From contig CM023533.1 in the NCBI GenBank assembly GCA_013350335.1, forward strand, positions 31,168,869-31,232,868: a stretch of DNA of 64,000 nucleotides, written 5' to 3'. Within the stretch, counting starts at the first letter, position 1. Every line of letters begins with the position of its first letter. Both the position numbers and the translations under genes were made by a program. The stretch comes from Chimonanthus salicifolius. Taxonomy: Eukaryota > Streptophyta > Magnoliopsida > Laurales > Calycanthaceae. The notes beneath the pieces were generated by a model. The model was not told the DNA's origin. It searched no databases and saw only the letters and a program-made list of their open reading frames with translations. Positions 24,391 through 37,500 of the stretch are shown one piece after another.

Positions 24391-25190
24391 AATTTATTGT
24401 CACAATTTATTGCAAAAAAACAAATGAATCTATAATATTGTATTGCCCTAATCCTTAAAAATGGGATATGCACGATAGAGTATTCCACTATGCCATCTAA
24501 TTAGAAGTTATTTTTGTTTTTTCTTTTAGTTGGATAACTTATTTTTTTTAATATAATTATTTATGTTTACTGATTTGTTCGTGTGTTTGTGCTTGATTGA
24601 ACAATTTTGTGCACAAAGGCAAGTGAATATGTACAATTAGCTGACGTTGTCTTGAAAGAGACACAATGAAGAATGTGGTGGACTTTGTCTAAGTCCAGTG
24701 GTCAAGCTACATGAGTTTATGACCAACAACAACCTTAATATTCCCTCTACCTTATTTTAATTATCTCATTTAAAATATTTTTATTTTTTTAAAAATTATC
24801 TACGTAAAACTACCATTCTATTTGATCTCATCTATTTTCAGAACAACTATTTTGGGACGATTTCAAAATCCATATATAACAATTAAATTGGAAAATAAAG
24901 AGTATAATATTACTTCTGAATTCTAAGTATGTTTTAGTCACTGCTCACTTTTCTTTATTTTAGATGTTATTAGTTGTTTCTCATTACTAACTTCTATTGT
25001 AAATTTGGTTGATGCATTGAATATCACTTTTATTGCTTTGCATATGCTTGAAGCATTTATCTTGAATTCATTATATCTTAATGTATGACATTTTGGCTCT
25101 CTTATATCTTAATTATTTTCTCTTCAAAAGCAATTTAATATTTTAAATTATTATTTTGGACCTCACTGTAATTATCAGATTCACAAAGCT
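24391..25190. other. Intergenic AT-rich stretch, no gene seen
   Basis: No coding signal or clear element was found. This is probably distal promoter sequence for the plus-strand kinase gene together with old repeats. Confidence 0.4.
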
Positions 25191-25382
25191 GTATGTAAAA
25201 TAATGTAATTCTAGAGAGAGGTCTTGGGTTTAAACTATGAGAGCTATAATGAATGGTCACTTTCTATGAGAATATGTATAAAGTAACGTCCTATCGATTT
25301 ACCTAATATGTGTGGATAGGGGGTTTTCATACACTCTGAAGGACTAGTCGGATGTGACACCTCCAGATCTCAAAAAAAAAAT
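25190..25382 (+). mobile_element. SINE, family 1, plus orientation, degraded
   Basis: A B-box-like TTGGGTTTAAACTA is followed by TGGTCACTTTCTATGAGAA, AATATGTGTGGATAGGGGG, GAAGGACTAGTCGGATGTGA and ACACCTCCAGATCTC with an A run. The order is that of the body of the 49.4 kb copy. Confidence 0.55.
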
Positions 25383-25639
25383 AATGTAACTCTTAATCTT
25401 GTGGTACACCAATGACTGTATTCACACTGCTTTGTATTAGTGTATTTTTTGAACTTAACATTAAGAGGGGTGTAACCGACAATTTTTTTTCTAATTACAA
25501 TAGTATCATATATATTTAAAAAATTATTTCTTATTGACAATTTTATTCACAAAATTCTACCTGAAAAAGTGTCATGTTTATTAAAAAAAATATTTATTAA
25601 TTATTATTGATAATTTCACTCGCGTCAAGGGCGGGAGAG

Positions 25640-27550
25640 AGAGAGAGGCCAATTCAGTCGTCGTCTTACTGGGGTTGGATTCCAAACCTCATTTGTCTTG
25701 AGTCTTGACCGGAGAAACAGAGAGTGACAGTGAGAGGGGAGAGGAAGGAGAAAAGCGCGTAAAAGAACAAAAAGGGTGAGAAGAAGGAAAAAGAGAGGGT
25801 TTTGGGGTTTTCGAATCGCCGGAATCGGAGCCGTCGGTCCATCCTCATCTCGGATCCGAACGGTTGATTGTACGTCCGTGCACCATCCTCCTCCTCCCAT
25901 ATTAACATCTAGCCGTTCATCTTCTCGAGCTTTCTTCCTTCTTTCTCCCACAGATCTTGACCTCTGTGTGAGTTAATCTATTTCATTTCCCCAATCTCAT
26001 TACTCGATCCAAAAACTAGCTTATTTACCAAATCTTGTGTTTTGATCACTCCTCCATTCGTATTTTTACATTAAATCGATGAATTTTGTGAATCCGTAAA
26101 GATTACTGGAATTCTTCTGTGACTCACGGAATCGTTGGTGTTTTGGGAGTAAATGTTAGGCTTTTTATTGGATTTGCCATTCTTTGGTTCTTTTTGTTGG
26201 TATTGTGCTGCTAATGGTTTCTGCATTGACTTTCCGCTCTGATGATTTTGAAATTCGACTCGATTCTGCCTTTTTAAAAATATAATTGCCATCTTCTCCT
26301 GAGGAGATTGCTGTAACTATTGTGGCTTTGGTTGCAGTTCATTTGCTCCTTCTTTTACATATTTTATTATTATTGTTCATTATTATTTTTTGTTCTTTAT
26401 CATGATCGCATTAAAATTTTCTCGTTTAGTGGTTTTCCCAAGTTTGACTTGGTTTTTTGTGAAAATAATCGGCTTTTCTCGTCTGAGATTGGTAGATTAC
26501 ACCAAAAACCGATTGCAGTTTTAATGAAAATGATAAAAATATTGTCATTATCAATTTATTGAAATAACAGTAAATATTTTAAAGGAAAATTATTTGATTT
26601 TACCTTTTCCTTTTCTTTTTTAATTAGGTTTTGGTTTTTTATTTTATTAAACAGTTATTTCAAAATACCGAGTTGTAATTGCTAAGGGATTGAGAGAGCA
26701 GTAGACTTCAGATAGATGAGAAACTTTTTATTTTACTTTATTTTATTTTTCTGCTTTGATTTATTTCTTGGTAGTTCTGAATACTTCCTTGTCTGAAGCG
26801 AAGATAGATTTCTAGAAGAGGAAAAGATGTAACTCCCGTTTCATCTCTCTAAATCACCCAATCAGTGGTTTTACTTTTGACTCTCTTTGAATGCAAGGAA
26901 AACAAGTACTTTCTTAATAAATAACCATGTTTTAACTGAAATTAGAGGTGTCTTTAGTATTATTTGATCAAAACTGGTTATTGTGTGTCCGTAGTTTTTT
27001 TTGTATGAGGGTGGGGGAGGGGAGATTTATTTGGTGTTATCCTATGATTATGTTCCTTTTTTTTTTTTTTGGTGTGTTGTGTGTGTAGAAGTTGAGGATA
27101 TCGAGATTCTAGTGCCAGGACATTTCCAACTGTAAGCAGATTCCAAGTTTCTTTTTTTCAAAATTTTTGTTTAAAGTTTTGAATTTAAAATTTGAATATG
27201 GATCAAATTAATCAAATTTGATTCTTCCCTAAATCTCTGTCCCTATCCCCTTCCCTTACATTTTCCTCTTGTTCAAGTGTATTTCAGTAAATGATTCTGC
27301 CTTCTTTTTTTGCCAGTTCCTTCTGTTGCTTTGATGGTATATATTTTGTGTTGATTCTTCTTTTATTTATTTGTGAATTATTATTAATGGTTTGCTCTAA
27401 TTGAATCTTTTTCAGTCTCTCGCTTCATTTCGGTTCTTGATCGTCTCTAATTGGATGAATTCATCAATGTAGTGAGATCACTTATCTGTTCATTCATTTA
27501 AATTGTGCTTTGGCTGAATTGCAGGGGGGGGTGATTCAATTTCCACACAG
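25640..27550 (+). other. 5' leader region of the PI4K gamma gene, with two introns
   Basis: A first leader exon ending near 25967 is followed by GTGAGTTA. It is CT/GA-rich and contains no long ORF in frame with the kinase. A small second leader exon, about 27089-27131, has an acceptor after GTGTGTGTAG and a donor at GTAAGC. The main exon begins after GAATTGCAG at about 27525. Introns in the leader are common in plant genes of this family. The transcription start is not determined. Confidence 0.5.
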
Positions 27551-27557
27551 TTGCTTC

Positions 27558-27647
27558 ATGGTCATCAGGGTACTGTATCTTCTTCTCTTCAAAGCAGTGT
27601 CAGCATTTGTGTTTGGCACACCCACACAGGAGAGAAGCAGCTTTTAA
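27558..27647 (+). CDS. Upstream ORF (29 codons) in the PI4K gamma leader
   Basis: An ATG in the main exon, 134 bases before the kinase start, opens a 29-residue frame beginning MVIRVLYLLLFKAVSAFVFG and ending TPTQERSSF. It closes with TAA 44 bases before the main ATG. The frame differs from the kinase frame. The peptide is strongly hydrophobic at its N-terminus, like a short signal or membrane peptide. It could lower translation of the kinase. Whether it is conserved cannot be judged from one sequence. Confidence 0.4.
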   Translation: MVIRVLYLLLFKAVSAFVFGTPTQERSSF

Positions 27648-27691
27648 TTGCCTCATCTCCCAGAATAACCTCTGGCTCACCCTTGTCTTCC

Positions 27692-29630
27692 ATGTCTCCT
27701 AAATTGGACAGCCCTGTTCAGACCCAGATGGCAGTTGCGGTCCTCAATAGAGCCCTAAGTGGGGAGTACTGTGGAAATAAAAGGATGGAAGGGAAGCCTG
27801 CCGGGATGCGACGTGTGTTTGTGCAAACAGACACTGGCAGTGTATTAGGGATTGAATTGGTTCGAGGTGATAATGCACACACAGTTAAAAAGAGGTTGCA
27901 ATTGGCTCTCAATGTCCCAACTGAGGAGAGCTCATTGACCTTTGGGGATCTTGTGTTGAAGAATGATCTTAGTATCGTTCGTAATGATTCACCACTGCTT
28001 CTCACTAGGAACTGCCTGCATAGAAGCTCATCGACTCCTTGTCTTTCACCTACTGGAAAGGATCTCCAGCAAAGAGATCAAAGTGGTCCAATTGAAATAT
28101 TGGGGTGCTCGAGTCAGTGCTCTAGAACAAAACAGCTGGTTAAGGACGTCAAGAAGTCGATTAAAAGTGGTATTGATCCAATTCCTGTGCATAGTGGGCT
28201 AGGGGGTGCCTACTATTTCAGAAACAGCAGAGGTGAGAGCATTGCAATTGTAAAACCGACAGACGAAGAACCCTTTGCACCAAACAATCCAAAGGGCTTT
28301 GTTGGGAAAGCTCTTGGGCAACCAGGTTTGAAACGGTCTGTGCGGGTTGGGGAGACGGGTTTCCGAGAAGTTGCTGCATATCTTCTCGATTATGACCACT
28401 TTGCTAATGTGCCCCCCACAGTGCTTGTGAAGATCACCCATTCAGTTTTCCATGTTAATAATGGAGTGAGTGGTTACAAGCCCCATGACAAGAAGCAGGT
28501 CAGCAAGATTGCATCATTCCAACAATTCGTTCCTCATGACTTTGATGCAAGTGACCATGGGACCTCAAATTTTCCCGTGGCTGCAGTGCATAGGATAGGG
28601 ATACTAGACATTAGGATCTTCAATACAGATAGGCACGCTGGTAATCTTCTTGTGAGGAAGCTCGATAAGTTTGGAAGGTTTGGTCAGGTGGAACTCATCC
28701 CAATTGATCATGGCTTATGTCTGCCTGAGAGATTGGAAGACCCTTACTTTGAGTGGATCCATTGGCCTCAGGCATCAATACCATTTTCTGAGGATGAGCT
28801 GGAATACATTGCAAATCTTGACCCAGTCAAGGACTCTGACATGCTTCGGATGGAGCTTCCTATGATCCGTGAGGCATGTCTTCGTGTCTTGGTTCTCTGC
28901 ACAATCTTCCTCAAGGAAGCTGCAGCTTACGGTCTTTGCCTGGCAGAAATCGGTGAGATGATGAGCCGTGAGTTCCGAGGGATGGAAGAGGAGCCTAGTG
29001 AGCTTGAGGTTTTGTGCATTGAGGCAAGGCGGCTGACGGCAGAAAGAGAGGTACCATTCTCTCCAAAGGCAGAAACAGTGGAGGTGGAAGAGTTCCAGTT
29101 TGAGATAGACTGTGATGAAGCAGATTTTACACCTAAAATGGCAGATGAGGTCCCTGCATATTCACATTTCAATCTCGGGTTCATGGGAGGAAATGGCAGA
29201 AGCCCGCTCTCAAAATTAGAGGAAAGCCTGGAGGAGGAGGAAGAAGAAGCCAAAGAGAGTGACAGGGAAGAAGAGAGCAATGTGATTGGGGCAGACAAAT
29301 TTGTAGGTCTGTGGCCATCTCAAGAGCCTATCCCAACTGTTTCAAAGCTTTCAATGTCACTGAAGAGTGTTGGACTAGGTGTCAAGAGTCAGCGATACCA
29401 GTTCTCGAAAAGCCAAAGGTCCAGCGGCAGCCAGGGGAAGCAGCAGGAGTGCCAACGAGCAGCTCCCCACCGGTGCAAGCTTTGTTAAGCTGGCGGACAT
29501 GACCGCTGAGGAGTGGGGTCTGTTCCTTGACACGTTCCAGGGACTGTTACGCGGCGCATTTGATGGCCGGAAGTGCAGCGTACTTGGGCCTAGACAAAGG
29601 CAGAGGCTGGGTACTTCCTGCCAGTTTTGA
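27692..29630 (+). CDS. PI4KG7: Phosphatidylinositol 4-kinase gamma (type II, ubiquitin-like domain), with C-terminal frameshift
   Basis: The family phosphorylates phosphatidylinositol at position 4; several plant gamma members act instead as protein kinases (ubiquitin-like domain kinases). The start at 27692 (MSPKLDSPVQTQMAVAV) matches the family N-terminus. An in-frame extension back to 27551 lacks an ATG. A ubiquitin-like domain spans about residues 40-110, followed by RSSSTPCLSPT. The kinase (about 160-430) shows GGAYYF, the ATP-binding AIVKP (Lys188), catalytic FNTDRHAGN (Asp313) and the metal-binding IDHG (Asp339). Tryptophan-rich PYFEWIHWPQ and an acidic tail follow. This frame stops at 29488 (598 codons). 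The family's conserved end (SANEQLP..SFVKLADM..EEWGLFL..RQRQRLGTSCQF) is present at about 29442-29630 but in the +1 frame. The locus therefore carries a net +1 or -2 shift between 29379 and about 29440. The gamma subtype number is a guess. Confidence 0.86.
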
Positions 29631-29830
29631 GAGGCTGTTTGTGTAATGTATGATGGTGTAAAGAAATAAAATGGAATAAGGCCGATTGGGTTGGGTTGGG
29701 ACCTGGGAGCCAAGGGTTCTGTAGTTTGGTGCTTCGTTTTCTTTTTTCTTTTTTCTTTTCTTAGGTCTTTTTTCACCAGTGAGATATTCTTCTTGTGAAG
29801 GAAATATAAGATCTAAATGTTGTAAATATT
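29631..29830 (+). other. Probable 3' untranslated region of the kinase gene
   Basis: T-rich sequence after the conserved stop contains AAGAAATAAAATGG near 29661, a usable polyadenylation signal. Cleavage is probably within the next 100-200 bases. Confidence 0.4.
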
Positions 29831-31400
29831 CATGAGACTTGAGGATAAGTAGTTGCTTTGAAGAAACAGGTGAGTATGATTTCTACTCTCCTATATGCAT
29901 TTCTAAATTTGTTATGATTAGATTCACGAGATGGGTGCAATTACAGATTTGGTTCAGCTGTATACATTTGACTACAGCTGTATACATTTGACTAAATGGC
30001 TAGATCTTCATCCACTTGATCCTAGGGTTTAATAAAAAAGAGCCCGCCGATATCATCGCAATAATATGTGCCAATATGCATTCTACTTCTTTTTTTAACA
30101 AAAAGTTATTAGTAAAATAGTAAAAAAATGAAAAATCTAGTATAATATAATATATATTTAAAAATGTTCTTTTTATCAAGTATTAGAGTATTTAGAGTTG
30201 AAATTTGTATACAAATAAAGTATATCTTTGTTTTTAAAATTTTCAAAAATGTAAAATTAAAAAAAAAAAAAAAAAAATAGAACACCAATATATGATATTT
30301 TAAGGAAACAAACATTTGAAACTTACAAATATATTTTACACTTAAAATCTTGCTTCTATACCATCTTAAAACTATAGTCATGTAAAATTTAACCTAAAAA
30401 CAATCAAAACAATATTTAAAAAAAAAAATTGAAAATAGATATTATGCCGCATTGGCTGATAATGACATAGTACGATTTCATTCTTTTCATTTACTATTCA
30501 TTGTTATACTTTTCAATATTTATTTGCAGTTATTTTTATACTTGAAATTCACTTTATAGGATTTATTTATTTCAATCTCTGTTTCCCCATTTTTATCGAC
30601 TTTTAAAATTGTCAATACATTTATTTCATACTAAATAACTAGATCAATATCTTGGTAGAACATACTAGAACTTATTTTTCTAGTATTTTTCAAAAAAAAA
30701 AAAAACAATTTTTTTAAAATCTCAAATTGGTAACTTGAAAATCCCATTTTGATATCTAACATCAGTTAAAGAACGATACAATTACATAGAATTGAAGCCC
30801 AAATTTTTCTAAATTTCCTGTAATTCTTCTTGTTAAAAAACAGAGAGACGGTATCATTGATACGGTGCGTATTTGCCGATACAATTGGCCGAAGTTGTCA
30901 AGTATTTTCCAGGCTTGAGCTTCTAGTGCACAGGGTTCAGCCCAGTCCAATTTCAAGTCCGGCATAATGTTTTGGGCTGACAATAACCATCCCAGATAAG
31001 CCCAAGGCCAATTTTTCTCAGGCTCTTCATGTGGGCTCAAAGTAGGCCCAGCCCAAGTTGCACCCTAGAGTAGAGCCTAAGTATGAGATTCAGGGAAAAA
31101 AGAAAAAATTGCAGTTTCTTGAAGCAGGTATCTCTATTAAACCAACATGGAGACTTGCCACCTAGGTGAAAAAATCAATAGAGCAGAAATCCAAACGAAA
31201 AAAAAAAATTCTCAGTGTGCAAAGAAAACTGCAGACCAATATGTGAATCAGCAGATGTTGAGGTCTAAAGAATGAACCACATGTGTGGACTCAGCATCAT
31301 ACCCAAAACCATTATCGCTGAAAACCAGAACTTTTAACCAGATTCATGAATTACCAGTAACTAATCAGGCTTTCATTATCAATAAATTTAAGCTTAATGG
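29831..31400. other. Convergent intergenic region between PI4K gamma and CRLK-like genes
   Basis: AT-rich with several A and T runs and no coding signal. A 22-bp direct repeat (CAGCTGTATACATTTGACTA) lies at 29957-29996. A MITE-like block at about 30850-31070 ends in a reversed CTAGGGTGCAACTTGGGC and resembles the block at 10976-11340. Confidence 0.5.
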
Positions 31401-31504
31401 AAGAAAGGGCTCACAGAATTTCAGGCTCGATTAGGAGAAAGCTCAACCTATACAGGCTCTCCCTCATATGCCCAAATTCAGCCCGCAGAGAAATCAAAAT
31501 TTTG

Positions 31505-34500
31505 TTATAGATGTGACCTATCTTTCATGCTGGTCAAATTGCTCAATTCAACTTGCTGGTGCTCTATCCGACTTATAGCACGAGAAATGTCTCTTCTCAG
31601 TGAAGACATCTTATCTTCCTTGGTGAAGCGTCGCTGTCGTATCCTTGATATCGCCTGAGAAACATCCACAATCGATGGCCGCTTTTTTGGGGCTTTCTGC
31701 ACACATCTGTAACCAATGCTGGCAAGAAGTCCAACCTCTTCAGGGTTGCATTTACCCATGAGTTGCTTATCAAGTATTGCATCCCAGTCGGAACTGGCTT
31801 TTCCATCACCGTCCATCACTGCCTAAAAGATACCAACGACAGCAAATGTTCCTAAGATTTGTACGTGAATTTGTAAGGCACTAATAGCCTTTTCAAGAAT
31901 TAAACAATCACACTATAAAAAGAGAGCTGTAACATAGAGATGACAAAGCGTGGCACCGGGATACACATGGAAACCCCATGTCTTCTAGTTGACCATGTGT
32001 AATACCAGCAACAATGAGAATTTACACTCCCATTTTAGTGATCTTCTTTAGTTAAGAGTATTACTTTGTATTCTTTGAAAATTATAAATATAACTTTCGA
32101 ACTTTGAACCATTCAATCGACTATTGAACTCAAAACCCAGTGGTGACTTGCAGTATCCAAGTTCCCAAGTTTCTGAGCTATGATACATGGATGTACTAGG
32201 AGGACCTTATGATTTATTTTTTATTTTTATGACTGAAGATGTCCATGTGTCTCACCCGACTAGTCCTTTAGAGTATGTAAAAACCTCTCAATCTGCACAC
32301 ACCGGGTAAGTCTACGGAGATGCCCCTTCATTGGGGTTGAGTATGAATCGAACCCAAGACCTCACTTCATGAAGCGAGCGCCTTGATCGTCAGGCCAATC
32401 CCTTGGGGTTTAGGACCTTATGATTACCATATGATACAGCTATATATGATTCTACAGTGTAAACAAGCTTCCAAAGAATCTCAGTAATTATATTTATGAA
32501 TGTGATGGTAAGAGAATCTTACAAGATTGATATAGTCCAATAGGCCTTGCTGTGGATTGATAGCTGTTATGAGCTCAAAGAGTATTATGCCAAAACTGTA
32601 GATATCACTCTTCTTCGTGAATTTGTTTGTTGACAGATACTCAGGATCTATATAACCGTATGTACCCCTCAAACCTGAGTTTCTCCCATCAAAAGCCTCT
32701 TCCTTGGACAGCCCAAAATCAGCAACCTAAACCAATGCGTAACTTGATGGATCAAAAATACAAAAGGATGACAAAAAAAATTCCTAATCCATTAATGCCA
32801 TATACGTTGCAGGAAAGACGTCAACATAACAAAATACAAGAACAGAATTGACATGAATTGATAAAAAATCAAATTAGTTGACTTAGAACTGGTGCTTGAA
32901 CACATACATCATTGTGGAAACAAATCAACTCCTGAATGTGTAAGCTAGTTAACAGATTAATTGTTGCATCATTTTTGCAATGGGAATTAAGATTCATAGT
33001 GGCAGTTTACACAAAAATTCCTGAATTCCCCGGCATTTTTATATGCCATGATGCATGTAGGGTTTGTTCATATCTATCCAAATTGCAAGTGCTTTGATTC
33101 TTTTGGCAGAAAGGTTTGTCCCTTTTTCTCTGATTTGTATCAAGGCTGCAAGGAAACTACACAGATTTTGTTAAGATCTTTTACAACATCTCAACCCAAT
33201 TCAATATTGGCAAGCAGTAGCAACTTTTGAGGTGGTAAAGGCAGAAAAATAATAAGACTATTCTCCTCGCTTAGCAGATCTGAAGACATCCATAACAGTA
33301 ATGTTCATGCAGAAAATGAGCAATACAACCCTTGACATAAAGTCATCTTACCTTTGCTCTCATCCTTTCATCCAACAGTATATTAGCAGACTTCAGATCT
33401 CGATGTATCACAGGAGGAGTTGCCTGTTATAAAGCATATGGAAACCAGCTAATAATCGTCATAAGAAAATGAGGATTATATACTAAAACAACATACCCCT
33501 TCATGTAGATACTCGATTCCATGTGAAATATCATGAGCAATTTGGAGCCTTTCATCCCAGCTTAAAGCACGCAGGCCTTCACCTAAAGAGAAAGTGCATG
33601 ACCCATAAATTTTCTCTGTGAGAATTTCTGCAATACGTAATAGCAACACTATGAAACTGAATACATCGATAATCAAAATTGGAAATTAACTTTGCAAACC
33701 GGTATAATTAATTGTCATGTTCACATTCACGTAAAAAAGCTTGTTACAGACCAATTTGGTAATCTCTGGTCACTGCTAGTCACCTGTTTTACATTGTACT
33801 TCCAAACCCTCATTAATGGATGGGACCAGGTTCATTGGGGTATCAGGAGAATGGTACAGCTTGCAATTACTTGGGGAATATGAAAAGAAAAGAGAATTTC
33901 TGAAGGTGCTCTCTTGAGCTTCAGTGCTAGCCAAGATAAAACAGATGCAAATAGAGTGGGGTTTAACAAGTGGAGTTCAATAGTGTCTCAGCTTTTAAGC
34001 CGTGTAGAGAGCAGTTTTGATTAATGGACTCTGCTCTCCATGTCAAAGAACATTCAATTACAACTCCTGCCACATAGAGGATTCAACTGAATGAGGATGA
34101 GTATTATACAAGTCGAGCACGGAGCAGACAAATTTCAACAATTTATGCTCCAAACAGAAAGCTTTGGCAACTAAACAGGGACAAACATACTATAGTCAGA
34201 ATGCAAGCTTGTACACCTGAAAGAACGTGACATCCATGACAATCTGTTGAAGATAAACTTTCCTCTTTTACCCATAATGTGTTAGTTTTGATGCTATACC
34301 TTCCCGAAGTTTTTGTTTCTATAGCAGATATGCATAGCTACGAGTCTTAATAACATGCTAGTAAACAATCTGATTAATCTATTAGAAACTTGACTTACCA
34401 TATATAAGGTTTGCCAAGCTCCCATTACTCATATATTCATATATGAGCATGTGCTGACCTTTGTCCACACAATACCCAATCAAATTTACAAGATTCCGGT

Positions 34501-37500
34501 GATGCAGCCGAGCAAGCAACAGCACCTGTTAAAATGAACAAGCAGTTGCAACTTCTAGCAAAAATGTTGAGGCATACAAAGAATTGTAATATGTTTTGTA
34601 GCCCTCTTTCGAAGTTCAAGAAATGAAATAAATATAGCGTCAAGCAGAAGCTTACTGTGTGTCTCAGTTATCAATTCACAATGTCACCAACAACATATAT
34701 AGGGGAACCAGTTAATAAATTGCCTCATACGACCCATATTATATTAAGACAAACTGTTGAACCACGCTCACTCTCATGGTGATGGATTCAGGGAAAATCA
34801 GGGCACCTGACAACTGATAGGAATCCACCTTTTCGTGGAATCAATCAGACTGAATTACAGCCTACTGTAGCAATATATTATGGTATCATTTCTGATCAGA
34901 TTGCCATTCACTGCTGGAACAAGGCCACCTTTTTAGACAGAGGATAGGATAGGAGGGAGACTAGAAGAGTAACAGCTAATGGCATAATGGTTCAATCAGA
35001 CAGTCATCACTGACCCCACAGCGAGAGGATTGTGATCTGATCCTTTGCCCTTGTGGTCGATGATGATGATGATGACCATAAGGGGGTAGGGTACGACAGT
35101 TGACAATTCTGTTTTGAAGGCCATTTTGGTTTCCCTCTAAAAAGAATGTTTCGGTGTTCTATTTTGGAAAAGATACTAGGAAAAATATCAAAATATATAG
35201 GTAAAATAAGAACGTAGAAAACTAAATAACTAAGACTAGAAAAAATAATAACTAGGAGCAGAAACATGATAAATTAGAAAGGATCTGAGGTCTTTGGCAG
35301 AGTTTTGAGATCCCTGAAGAAGGATGAGATCCTTGAGAGCAAGTTATGGGGTTGGGGGTGGTTGTGTTAAGAAAGAACCTGTTTTGCTTTCTCTTCTGCT
35401 TCAGAGATCGCAGCTCTAGGAACCCAGCACATCTTACCACATTAAGATTATTTAGAGAACTTCGTTGCCAGCTATCTTCTTATCATTTGCACCCTCATTA
35501 CATTCAAAGACTTTCTGCACTTCGGTCATCCTACCTAAAAAGCCGCAGTGGAGCTGTGATGGATCTTAGGCTCTTTCACATTGAAATTGGGAATGCTGAT
35601 GATCCCGTTCAAGCAAACTTAAAAATCCCCTCGTTTATATCCTCTATGAGCCCCTCCAAATTTTGACCCTGAATACTAAATGGGCCTCTCCTTGTCTCAA
35701 TGTTTCTAGGGATCTCTTCCTCAGTATCTGATGTAGGCATCAGATTGAACGAACCCGAAGGGAGCTCGATTGAAGACAAGTCGGCCCAATTAGATGGAAT
35801 CGAGAATTGATTATCCGAATTTGTGCACGGACCAACGGAGGAAAGCGAGGCCCACAGACTCAACTTACTAAGTCCCATTTTCATCAATTCTAGACTTGGG
35901 CTTTCATAGTTGGTGGACCCAAGCCCGCTTGCAAGCCACAGAGGAGACTTGTGAAAATTGAGTTAGCCGCTGACTCAACATCGTGTGGGCCCCATCCAGT
36001 GTGACAAAGTGGCGGTGTTCTCATCCTATGTGGACTTCCACAACCACTTGAAATTCCACTCATCTCAATTCAAGCTTGATTTTCTAAAAAGTGCTGCCGA
36101 TCAATACAAAGCAACGAAAAGATAAGATGGGTTTGAAATCAGTAAGAACTAAGGAGATAAGAAGTAATCGATGGTTAAACATGTGAATGGGAGGCTAAGC
36201 AGCAAGTGTTTTGAACGTGTTTCAACAACTAGATTTATGGGTTTCTATCTTAGTTGATAATGCACAAGTCCCATTTGGCATGATGAGGTTGGCTAAGATT
36301 AGGAGGTTTAGAGAAATGGGAGTCAACCCAAATACTCCATTCAAATCAAGCATCCCAACATATGAAGCAGATAAGAGATGAAGATGAAGGAAATGGGGTA
36401 GGGACGAAGTTGACCAAATATAATTTGGCATTTTATTTAGTTACTTTTTATCTTGTTTTATTTTACTGGAATAAAGCTATAAATTTAGTTCTAGTTTAGA
36501 TTGTAATTAGCCTTGATTTATTTTGAGATTAAGAAAAGCAGGAGCTTTCTCTTTTTCCATCTTGCCAGGACGGTGAGTTGATGCCTTTGAATTTGACTTG
36601 TATTTTCTTGTGTTGAGTTATTTTTAACTAGTTCAATTGGATATTTAATTGCATTCGAATTGTCGTTCATGCATTTTTTCATTTATTCTAATTAAAAGTG
36701 TACTCCACAATTCCAAGTTAAATCTGAGAAGGTTCTCCGTGTTCAGACCGTACTTGAACCGAGAACACTAGGTTTCCTCACAGCAATCTCTGATTCGATA
36801 TAGAATCCCGAGTCTAAAACTCATAATTGCAAATATAACTGCATCAGTCTCCAATCTCACAATGTTTCCAAGTATCATCTCCTCAAATTTCGAAGTCCTA
36901 TAATTCTCAAGGGTATCATCATGGGGACAAACTCTAAAAAGCAACCTCCTCTTATAACTAATTAATGTACTAAGGATCAAACTGCCCAGATGTATCAAAT
37001 GATAACAAAGATTGATTATCAAGAAAAAGTAATTAGAAAATAGAACCTGAAATAATAAGTAATCAAACCAAACTACCCTTCTTTTAAATCCACGCAAAAA
37101 TGAACGAGTCCTAAGTTGTTGTTTCTGGAGCATCTTGCAAATAAGCAACCTTGCTCTAACAACCAATTAATCTAGCCCAAAGATCAAACTACCTTGGATG
37201 TATCAAAGGATAACATATATTGATCACCATGAAATGGTAATTAGAAAATGGAACTTAAGATAACAAGTAATCAAATCAAACCACTTTAATGTAGTTGTCA
37301 GGCTGCAAAACAATCTTACATAGGATATCTTTACCACTTTAATTCCTAAAATGCATTAAAGCAATCAATCCCTGCAATCTCAGCCTTTACACTTGATGAA
37401 GATTTCCATTCAGATACCCATAAGAAGACTTGATGTGTTTTAGCCTATGTTTTTAAAGAGATCCATTTTGGCCCAACCAGACCCAACCCGCCTGGCCCTA

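Noticed and set aside
27551..27691. N-terminal extension of the kinase frame back to 27551
   Set aside because: It begins with TTG, has no ATG before 27692, and the family N-terminus matches the start at 27692. Kept as leader containing a uORF.
29375..29776. 133-codon minus-strand frame over the end of the kinase gene
   Set aside because: It is antisense to the conserved C-terminal coding sequence, with no family features.
35609..35887. 92-codon minus-strand frame in intron 2 as a captured gene
   Set aside because: The composition is not extreme, but I see no family motif or splice context, so it is left as intron sequence.
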